From positions 1 through 21,773 of the forward strand of contig JBNGIO010005624.1 in assembly GCA_049999805.1 (NCBI GenBank): 21,773 nucleotides of DNA. The letters are read 5' to 3'. Origin of the DNA: Folioceros fuciformis (taxonomy: Eukaryota > Anthocerotophyta > Anthocerotopsida > Anthocerotales). A program made the position numbers and the translations under genes. This document shows, in pieces, positions 9,770 to 18,384 of this stretch. Within the stretch, counting starts at the first letter, position 1. Each line of letters begins with the position of its first letter. The notes under the pieces were generated by a model. That model was given only the letters and a program-made list of their open reading frames with translations. It searched no databases and was not told the origin of the DNA.

Positions 9770-10254
9770 TGTGCTTCTGCCACTGGTGCTGCTTCTGCAT
9801 CGCCATAGCCATAGTAGCCATGGTGGGCATGAGCACGAGTGCGCTTGCGCCTCATGGGCACTGTGGGCTGCAGCGACTGTCGGACACTCTGGTGAGCTCA
9901 AGGGAAGAAGAGGAGGCAGGTGAAGGGCATATGCATTGGAGAGAGCGAAAGGAAGGCGGGTTGGAGGTGGAGGGGGCACGACTGCTTGTGTGGCTTCCAT
10001 TTGCGGTTAGTTAACGGCCCGCCGCTTGACGGTGTCCTGTCGCCGGGACATGGCAGCAACAAACACCTGTTGTGTTGTCTGCCACGTGGGATGATAGACT
10101 TGTAGTAGACTAGGTACAGTACATACGGGAATACAGTAATGTATATCCAAGACACACGGACGGACAGAGGACTGACTGTGTGGCCTTCCGCTTGGATGGA
10201 AGGCTGCGTGTGAGGGACTGGCTGGCTGGCCTCTGGGTTTTCATGGCGGCTGCT

Positions 10255-10302
10255 GGGGATGGGGATGGGGATGGGGATGGTGATGGTGATGGTGATGGTG
10301 AT
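10255..10302. repeat. (GGGGAT)n/(GGTGAT)n hexanucleotide repeat
   Basis: Four GGGGAT units pass into four GGTGAT units; the second type looks like a one-base variant of the first. The plus strand is G-rich and might fold. No coding role is seen. Confidence 0.85.
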
Positions 10303-10472
10303 GTATGCCATGTGTGGGACCTGGCCTTGGCCGCGAACCTTCCACTATCTGGTTGGCCAGCCATGGAGATCATCACTATCAGGACTGACGGGGCACCTGG
10401 CCTTAAGCTTGTCTCGGATTTGGATTTGCCCTGCGCTGCCTGGCCTTGTGTCTCGGAATTGGCCTGCCCTGT

Positions 10473-10481
10473 CTATATATG
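10473..10481 (+). promoter_or_regulatory. Candidate TATA box of the amidotransferase gene
   Basis: CTATATATG lies about 510 nt upstream of the ATG at 10994. If used, the transcript would start near 10505 and its leader would contain the 27-bp minisatellite. Confidence 0.35.
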
Positions 10482-10771
10482 TAGACCAGTGGCCTTGCCT
10501 TTCCATATGTGACTTTTAATCCCTCCTCAAGCCGCTGCTTGCGCTGAAAGCATTGTGGAAGAAGTACTGTACTGGCCCAGGGTCAGACATTCTCTGTCGT
10601 GATTCGGATTCGTTATCCTCCGCAAGATTTCTGTGCGACGAGTCTTGTCTTGTGAGTGACGTGAGCACTTTTGTAGCTGCCACAAAATCTCACATAGTTT
10701 GTTCCCACTACTAAGGTGTGAAGTGGAGACACACAAGTGTTGGCTAATAAGACGAGGAGGAGGAGGAGGAG

Positions 10772-10933
10772 GAAGAGGAGGAGCAGGAGCAGGCGCAGGA
10801 AGAGGAGGAGCAGGAGCAGGCGCAGGAAGAGGAGGAGCAGGAGCAGGCGCAGGAAGAGGAGGAGCAGGAGCAGGCGCAGGAAGAGGAGGAGCAGGAGCAG
10901 GCGCAGGAAGAGGAGGAGCTGGAGCAGGCGCAG
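10772..10933 (+). repeat. 27-bp minisatellite, six units, just upstream of the amidotransferase ATG
   Basis: Units start at 10772, 10799, 10826, 10853, 10880 and 10907. Five appear identical and the sixth has CAG changed to CTG. Read in the frame of the downstream gene each unit encodes EEEEQEQAQ. That frame is open from 10751, after a TAA at 10748, and runs into the ATG at 10994. Other frames give Arg/Ser or Gly/Ala repeats. The minus-strand frames here are repeat artefacts. Confidence 0.92.
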
Positions 10934-10993
10934 GAAGAGGAGGAGAAGGGAGGGCCAAATCACCAGGTCCAAGGGAGCAGTGAAATCGGCAGC

Positions 10994-12751
10994 ATGGGCG
11001 GTGGCAGGGACAGCGATGCGGAGTGGGAGTCGGAGGAGGAAGCCAGCAAGTCGGATTTGGCAGAGGTGCTGCCCAGAGTGCTTATCGTATCTCGGCGCAC
11101 GCTGCGCAAGAAGAAGTTCGTGGATTTCGTCGGAGAGTACCACCTGGACCTGATCGTGACGTACGGCGCGGTCCCGGTCATCGTGCCTAGGGTTTCGGGC
11201 CTGCACTCGCTGCTGGACAGCTTTGAGCCCATCCACGGCGTGCTGCTGTGCGAGGGCGAGGACATCGACCCCGAGCTGTACGAGAGCGACCTGGAGTCGT
11301 CACTCACGCCGTCCGAGATCGAGGAGATCCGGCAGGCGCATGCCAGTGACACTTCCCTCGACAAGCACAAGGATTCCATCGAGCTGCAGCTTGCCCGGCG
11401 ATGCCTGGAGCGGAACATTCCCTACCTGGGCATCTGCAGGGGCTCGCAGGTGCTCAACGTCGCATGCGGCGGCTCGCTCTACCAGGATGTGGAGATGCAG
11501 CTCCCGTCGTCGTCGTCGGCGGCGGCCATCAGGGTGAAGCACATGGACTATGACAACTACGATGGCCATCGCCATCCCATCACCGTCGTGCCCGACACCC
11601 CGCTCCACCACTGGTTCCAGGAATCCCTAAGCCGGTCTGCCACCCCCATGGAGCTCATCGTCAACAGCTACCATCACCAGGGAGTGAAGCGCCTGGCTGG
11701 CAGGTTCAAGCCCATGGCATTCGCGCCGGACGGCCTCACGGAGGCCTTCTACGACCCGGATGCCTACCAACCCGACCAGGGCAGGTTCATCGTCGGCCTG
11801 CAGTTCCATCCCGAACGCATGAGGCATGAGCAGGATGCTGATGCTGCAGGTGCTGCTCGGGATGCCTCCTCTTCCTCGGACGTCTTCGATTACCCCGAGT
11901 GTCCCCGCGCATATCAGGTACTTGCCCTCTGCCCTGTCCTTCCCTTCCCTTCCCTTCCGTACTATGAGAGTGCTACTGGTATGAGTGGACGTCGTGTGTA
12001 GGACTAACTTTGTGTCATCACTCCTGCAACAATTTGTGCCTTTCCTGCATTCAGGAGTTCGTGAAGGCTGTAGTGGCGTATCAGAAGCGGCTCTTGGCCA
12101 CCAAGCCGGTACCGAGGGCACTTGTCAAGTTGGATATTGCGCTGGAGGAGAAACGCCAGAAAATCGTACGTAGTTTCTCCATTGCCAAGCACATTTACGA
12201 GGAGCAAGTCCATGTCCGCAAGAGCAATTCCGTCCACGACTGTGAGCTCGCCATGAAGGCTGTCGAAGCTGACACCACTCGAAGCAGCACGGATCTCGAG
12301 TTTGGAGCTCGCTTCCTCCAGGTGAGAGGATGAACCACACATCTTCCTGACTTCCTTCCTTCTGCTGCTACTGCTACCCTTTACATGTCACCTCACCTAC
12401 CTTACCCACCCTCACCTCACCTGACCTGACCATGGACACATCTCTTTCCTGCTTACCTGCCTGCAGAGCAACACCGTACTGAACGGGCAGGAGGTACAAC
12501 GACTGCTTCAGATGGGGGCTACTATCAGAAACTCGTCCCTGGCCATCCAAAAGCTGCGCCTCGCCAAGAAGAACGAAGCAGCCGCAAGAACGTTGATGGA
12601 ATCTATGGACTCCAAACGCCTCCTGGATCTGTTGGAGTATCACAAGTTGATGTGTGATGTCGCACAGTCTGTGCTGGACAAGGGGAGGCTCCAAGATGCC
12701 ATCACGCCTCCAACTGCCAACCACAGGTTGGATCACACAAATGGTTCTTGA
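10994..12751 (+). CDS. Class I glutamine amidotransferase / peptidase C26-like protein, three exons
   Basis: Exons 10994-11917, 12055-12321 and 12467-12751 join in phase 0 through GT..AG introns of 137 and 145 nt to give 491 aa. Residues 27 to about 285 form the amidotransferase domain. The nucleophile elbow LGICRGSQ carries Cys148, and QFHPER supplies His272 and Glu274, giving a complete triad. NSYHHQG and EGEDIDP are typical of the gamma-glutamyl-GABA hydrolase-like branch. The C-terminal 180 residues ([42 protein letters not shown]) match the extension seen in plant homologs such as Arabidopsis GAT1_2.1 and its relatives. The natural substrate is uncertain. The ATG context agcATGG is strong. 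Intron 1 contains a (CCCTT)n tract. Confidence 0.92.
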
Positions 12752-13991
12752 GCAGCTTAGCTTAGCGTGGCTTAGCTTATTGTTGTAGTGTTGAATTTAG
12801 CCCTTGTTGCATTAACCACATCGTCCAAGGCTGTGTAACTGCATGCCCCCTCTGCCTGTAAAGGAAACGGTGGTTCCCGTATTGCCTGCCATTGTGTGAA
12901 TTGTTGCTCAACCGACTCTAAGGAGTCCAACTCCCTCAAGAAGTTTGCCCGTAAACATCCTGTATGGTATGTCCATGATGGGCCCAGCGAGTGGGTAATC
13001 TTGTAATCTTGTATGTTTTACAGAGATGTTGCGGTTGGTGCATCGCCACTTCCAGCCAGTCTCCCGAGTGCAGCCTCTGCGAGCGAATTTACAGTCTTGT
13101 AGAGGTGTGTCTGGCATGAAGCCACGCTCCCCCTGTTTTTTAACCATTGATGCCCGACGAAGAGCTGTGCAAGCCGTAGCTTCGTAAACTGCAGACCTTT
13201 CTTCTCCATCTTGCAGCCTCTCATGCACCTCCTACCACTTCCTCAGGGCGGGCCAAATTTGTGACAGCAAATCACCACTGTCACCGCTTCAGCATCCCGT
13301 CCGAGGTGGGGATGGAATCTTCGCTCTTGGCTCTAGAGGTGTAGACTGGGTTTCCGATGTCAGCACCGATCAGCATGGGCGGTACGCGTAAAGACAACAC
13401 TGCCGCCTCAGACTTGTGTCCCCCGATTCGCACCCATCCCAGGATCACCAGGTTTCTCAAGTATCTACGCCAGATGGGTTGTTCCCAAAGATCCATCCAC
13501 TGCGAATTTGGTTCGTCATTCTGCTTCGCAGCTGAGAAGCCCCGAGGCTCGTATGTGCAGCCGGAGGCGTGCAGTGGAGCCACGGATAATCGTGGCCGTC
13601 CACTTGCTGAACAAGGCATAGTGTCTCCTCCACGTCTCAGCTGGTGAACAACATTTTTTCTTTCTGCGTCTATTCAGCACTGCATCATCAATCTTCTACC
13701 ACACAAGCATTGGCATCAACGCTTCGTGCTCCACCTTGTGATCCTGGTGGTTGTGGCAGTGGTGCTAGCCGGGGCACCCTGCCCTCGCCTCTACGACTGA
13801 AAGCAGTTCCCTTAGGTTTTGAACCAAACTTGTTCGGACGGCAGGCAGCATGGCAGGGGATGCAGTCTGCAGGACGGCGTGGATGTTGGAACAACTCGCG
13901 TATGGCAACGATGGATGTCCAGCAGAGGTGCCATTTTTGATGATGATGATGATCGGCTTTGAATCCTGGGGATGGCCTCCCTGTAGGATGA
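12752..13991. other. No recognised gene
   Basis: Several short frames are open on both strands, the longest being 112 codons at 13281-13619 minus, but none shows a motif, transmembrane pattern or splice structure I can place. The right part may hold the 5' leader or transit-peptide region of the PPR pseudogene. No AATAAA was found after the amidotransferase stop. Confidence 0.5.
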
Positions 13992-16486
13992 TCTCTGACC
14001 AGACGCCGCGCTCGCAGGCCTGCAGGTTACGATACGGGCTTGGGCACTGTGACAGCTGGAACTGTGAGCAAGCTATGTCATGATGGTCATCTTACTCACG
14101 CCGTTCAGGCTTTGGAACTTTTGGTGCAAGCAGACCGTTTTACTGCCAAATCCCTTGTTTTACAAAGTCCGCAAGAAGTGTGCAGTGAGGAGGGATCTTG
14201 TTCTGGGTAGCCGTGTCCATGCTCTCACAGTGCGGAACGGGTATCAGTTGGACACGTTCCTTTGCAACCACATCCTGCGAATGTATGCGTCTCATGGCAG
14301 GATACCAGACACATGCGTCTCCTGCCATGGATGTGTTTGAATCTGTTCCCCAACCAGATGCCTTCATGTGGTTCTCCATCATATCCGCACACGTAAGAAA
14401 TGGACAGGACAAACAGGCCATCCTACTGTATCATCGAATGCGCAGGACGTCGGGTGTGGAGCCAGATGGCCACGTGTTTGTCGCAGCCCTCCAGGCTTGT
14501 GCAAGGGCATTAGACTTGAAAACTGGGCAGGAGGTGCATGCTCACGCCCGTCCCTCGGGCGTTAGGCCTGATTCGCTCGTCTCTAGTTGCTTGGTGGACA
14601 TGTATGCGAAATGTGGCAGTTTGGCGGATGCCCAGGCCGTGTTTGATGGACTTGGTGAAAAGAATGTGGTAACGTGGACTGCCATGAAAGCTGGATACGC
14701 CCAGCAGGGCATGGGCCAGGAAGCTCTTCGTCTCTATAATTTCATGCAGCGAGAGTGCATGTCAGCACCAGATTCCCTCACATTTGTGTGCCTCCTGCAG
14801 GCATGTGCTAGTGTGGGCACCCCAGCCTTGGACACAGGCAAGCAGCTTCATTCTCAAATCAGACAGGGAGGACACGATGCCGATGCAGTCGTAGCCAACA
14901 GTTTGGTGAACATGTTTGCAAAGTGTGGCAGTCTGGAAGAGGCTCAGAGAGTCTTTGACGGACTTGGTCACAAAGATGTGCAGACCTGGACCGCCATGAT
15001 AGCAGGATACTCTCAACAGGGTATGGGCCAGGAAGCACTTAGTCTCTACACTGTTATGCAACGAGAGGGCGGAATGGCTGTACCCAACTCCGTCACATTT
15101 GTGTGCCTCTTGCAGGCGTGTGCAAGTGGGGGTGCCTTGGTGTTGGAGAAGGGGAAGCACCTACATATGCAGATTAGAGAACACGGACTTGAATCGGATG
15201 TGTATATAGCCAGCAGTTTGGTTAACATGTATGCAAAGTGTGGGAGCATAAAGGACGCCCAGAGAGTTCTTGATGGACTGGGTTACAAGGATGGGCCCAC
15301 GTGGACTGCCATGATTGCAGGATCATGGGCATGGGTCAGGACGCCCTCCATCTTTACACTGCTATGCAAGAAGGGGGTATCGCTGGACCTGATCCGGTCA
15401 CTTACGTGTGCCAGCTGCAAGCATGTGCCAGTTTGGGCATCCCAGCTTTAGACCAAGGGAAGAAGCTTCATGTGCAGATTAGAGTGCGAGGATATGAATC
15501 TGATGTGTTTGTGGCCAACAGTTTGGTGAACATGTATTCAAAGTGTGGCAGCCTGGAAGATGCTCAGAGACTGTTTGAAGGCCTTGGTGAAAAAGATGTG
15601 GTGACGTGGAACCATGATAGCAGGCTACTCCCAACTGGGTATGGGGCAGGACGCTCTCCGTCTCTACAGCGCTATGCAGAACGAAGGCATTGCTGTACCA
15701 AACTCTGTCACATTCGTGTGCCCCCTTCAGGCGTGTGCCGATGTGGCAGCTCTGAATCTGGGAAGGCAGCTACATGTACAGGCTCTCGTACAAGGGCTTG
15801 ATTCTGATGTGCTTGTGGCTGCCAGCCTCGTTAGCATGTATGGAAAGTCCGGCAGCATGCTGGATGCACAGCAGGTGTTTGATGTGTTACCAGAAAGGAG
15901 TGTGGTGACCTGGAATGCAGTGATTGCACGTTACGCCTATCATGGGCAGACCGAGGATGTCTTTGATTTGGTCCAGAGAATGAGAGAGGATGGCATACAG
16001 CCAGACAGCATCACGTTCCTCAGTGTACTGACTGTGTGCAGTCATGCAGGTCTTGTGAATGCGGGGTGGGAGGATTTTGAGGTTATGAACACACACTATC
16101 GCATCACCCCCACACAGGACCACTACACATGCATGGTGGATCTACTAGGCCGAGCAGGACATCTGGACGAAGCACTGGCTTGGGTCAGGGCCATGCCCAT
16201 TTTGCCCAATGCTGCAGTTTGGCACACCCTCTTGGGCGCCTGTCGAAAGTGGTGCAACGTGGAGGTAGGATGCCTTGCTTTCAATGAAGCAGTGAAGCTA
16301 GACACGAAAGATTCTGTGGCATATGTATTGATGTCAAACATATACACCAGCTCCCAGATGTGGGGACAAGCACGGGAGATGCAGGCACGGAGGAAACTCA
16401 TCGGGGCATGGAAGCAACCAGGTCAGAGCTGGTGGACAGACAAGGAAGGTCTGGTGCATAGTTTTCTGGTCGGGGAATTGAACTAA
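13992..16486 (+). pseudogene. PLS-class PPR gene with E domain and DYW:WW-like box, frameshifted and truncated
   Basis: The frame changes near 14145, 14315, 15320 and 15612. The last two are recognisable deletions of 7 and 2 nt when compared with neighbouring repeat units. The fragments contain P, L and S motifs (VDMYAKCGS, VVTWTAMKAGY, ACASVGTPALDTGKQLH) in P-L-S triplets repeating every 304-315 bp (landmarks 14599, 14911, 15226, 15531, 15835). An E domain follows (DLLGRAGHLDEA, AVWHTLLGAC, YVLMSNIYTSS). It ends with KQPGQSWWTD and VHSFLVG before TAA at 16484. The SWW box is typical of DYW:WW proteins, but the deaminase part with HxE and CxxC is absent. The N-terminal order (LGSRVHALTVR, NHILRMYASH) matches the intact PPR gene at 18385-21153. 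An intact gene of this kind would be an organellar RNA-editing factor. Confidence 0.85.
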
Positions 16487-16654
16487 ATCTTCCCCACATT
16501 CAAGTGGCGATCTTCTGTGGCCTGAGCAGAGTGTTGATATCCATTTTTCCATCTTCAGACGACATGTCTCAGATAGTTAGCAGATGCTAAAAGTGCCTCC
16601 ACCAGCCCGTTGGAAACGTCCCTTTTGTGTTATGAGGGATTGGCTAACCTGGGC

Positions 16655-16660
16655 AATAAA
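16655..16660 (+). terminator. AATAAA polyadenylation signal after the PPR pseudogene
   Basis: AATAAA occurs 169 nt after the TAA of the plus-strand PPR copy, a plausible 3' UTR length. It is a short motif and may be chance. Confidence 0.35.
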
Positions 16661-16949
16661 AAATTACACAGGTGGGAACAAATCCCCAAACGGACGAGGA
16701 GTAATGCTCAGGTCCGGTGCGATGTGAAGTAGCGGCCGTCCGTTTGCTATGATATGCCAAAATCCTTGTACTGAAGATCGTTCGTCGCCTGACATAGCCC
16801 CGTGCCATACATTTGAAGCTTCCTCAAGCGCACGTAGTCATAGTAGTTGTCCCTCATCGGTCAGCTATATTTTCGCTGTCACGTTTTCGCAACATTTCTC
16901 AACCGCCGATGGCAATTCCAGGTTGCAACACACAAGCTTCAGTTGCCTC

Positions 16950-17150
16950 GCCACAGCAGAGCGCAGTGGCCTGAACACAAGTCTTAGTAATGCAAAACGA
17001 TCTTCGTTCTGTTTCCTAGCCACAGCACAGCACAGGGCAGTGGCCTGGACACAAGTCTAACTAATGCAAAACTATCTTCGTTCTGTTTCCTCGCCACAGC
17101 ACAGCCCAGCGCAGTGGCCTGCACACAAGTCTTACTAATGCAAAATCACA
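16950..17150. repeat. Three tandem copies of a 69-74-bp unit
   Basis: Copies begin at gccacag 16950, 17019 and 17093; the third is incomplete. They share gcagtggcctg, acacaagtct and taatgcaaaa. The array lies about 60 nt beyond the stop of the complex I gene on its coding strand, so it may be in that gene's 3' UTR. It has no coding content. Confidence 0.9.
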
Positions 17151-17210
17151 ATGTATTTCTTGATGTTTTGCCCCACGACCACCGGCCACATACTCCCCAG
17201 TCGTCCCACT

Positions 17211-17584
17211 TCAACTTTCCTCCGAAGCCTTCCTCTTGGAGAAGGACTGGTAGGGGAGTGGAAACGCTGGAGAGACGGGACGTTCCTGAGAAGTAAAAAG
17301 AAAGGAACAATGTGGAGATCTGAGAAGGCGAACGATGTGATGCCAAACCCAAGAGAAGCACACACGGCACACAAGGCTGGTCTGCTAGGAGAACCGGAAA
17401 ATACCTCAAGGCGCATGGATAACCTTGCAATGGGAATGCACACCAGAAAAATTCCAACAGCAGCAATCACAGTATTCCGGCGCCAATACTTAGGATCAGG
17501 AAACCATCCCCCGGTTGGAGACCACACAGCTGTCGGGTACCCTGGATACTCGGCACCGTGACCTGAGTGACCTCCACCACCCAT
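17211..17584 (-). CDS. Small single-helix protein, probable ESSS/NDUFB11-like complex I subunit, two exons
   Basis: Exon 1 runs 17584-17405 (60 codons from MGGGGHSGHG) and exon 2 runs 17285-17211 (24 codons and TGA). They are joined across a 119-nt GT..AG intron in phase 0, giving 84 aa. The protein has a Gly/His-rich N-terminus, VWSPTGGWFPDPKYWRRNT, one hydrophobic segment (VIAAVGIFLVCIPIA), then MRLE|ERPVSPAFPLPYQSF. As I recall, the pattern of W-[SA]-P-x-G-G-W, [KR]-[HY]-W-[KR]-R-N-T, one helix and a Pro-rich tail is that of the plant proteins annotated as ESSS subunit of mitochondrial NADH dehydrogenase (Arabidopsis At2g42310/At3g57785). The subunit would sit in the inner-membrane arm. 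The gene model is firmer than the name. Unspliced, the frame would run on to a spurious tail at 17135. Confidence 0.68.
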
Positions 17585-18384
17585 GACTGCCTCCCCTGCA
17601 GATCGCACTCAGATAACGATCAAATCCGCTAGAGCTCAGCAAAGGGAGCGCCTCGTGAACTCCAATGGACGGGACACGACGCCAATTGCCGAACAAATCT
17701 GAGTGGTCAGATGTCCACAGCAGCAGGAAGCACGATCAGAAACAAGGAACAGGGGCCTTTTACTCACCACCGAGACACAACGGCATCCACACAGCACAGA
17801 GGCGAACGAGGATCACCTCCAAAATCACCAATTCTGCTGTGCCGTATGTGCTACAAAACTAGGGCCCAGGTTAGAATTCCCTGCTCACTCATCGTAGTAA
17901 TAATAGGTCATAGAACGCTTCAGCACACACAGTGACCTGCCTGCTACACAACGAGGAGTAGTAGTAGTAGTAGTGTCTGCGGGTGCGCACCTCCTTTGCC
18001 TGCAGTTCTATCCTGGACTCGCACCCAACGACGGAGTACGCTACCGGCGAGCTATCAGCATGCAGGCTTCATGCCACACGACATCCAACGTCGAGACAAT
18101 GGAACACCGTTCATCCCACCTCGCAGTGGATGGCTCAATGGCACGAATTAGTGTCACTGGAACTGCGAATTTTGGCTGTGATGACATTGTGCACGGCGGA
18201 AGAACGATTGTAAAAGGGCCAGTCGTGGAACAGTTTGCTGGTTACCGTCTTTGGTGCTCTATATCGACTTTCCCAAGAAAAAAAAGGTTAGGAAAGGATT
18301 ATCTTCCGTCTGGTTCAACTGTGTAAGATTCAACCTTGACATCACAGGGCTCGGATCGGCGTACAGGCGACCAGTAAGATCCAG
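17585..18384. other. Intergenic, no gene seen
   Basis: The stretch is the 3' flank of the intact PPR gene and the promoter side of the complex I gene, both on the minus strand. It contains a (GTA)n microsatellite near 17956-17973 and an A-run near 18280. No frame here has recognisable content. Confidence 0.55.

Larger units (their letters stand above)
8889..10746. other. No gene supported; low-complexity DNA, possible transposon remnant at 8890-9060
   Basis: The segment should contain the missing 5' end of the MFS gene and the promoter of the amidotransferase, but I see no convincing exon. Open frames here are rich in His, Gln, Pro or Ser and look like products of simple repeats. Around 8910-9010 the text (aaataaataaagctcg, pyrimidine-rich tail, gttatcaag) resembles the end of an LTR followed by a primer site, but it is too short to classify. 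Confidence 0.5.

Noticed and set aside
10080-10311. Minus-strand segment with ITVFPYVLYLVYY as helix 1 of the MFS gene
   Set aside because: It resembles the FPY motif of helix 1, but the flanking residues do not fit the family, no good donor follows, and it would need a 1.2-kb intron unlike the others.
10527-11236. Long minus-strand frames rich in Leu/Phe or Pro/Ala
   Set aside because: They are the other-strand readings of the 27-bp minisatellite and of the amidotransferase exon, with no domain.
14310-15615. Frame changes in the plus-strand PPR as introns
   Set aside because: At 15320 and 15612 the protein repeat continues across the shift with only 7 or 2 nt missing, leaving no room for an intron.
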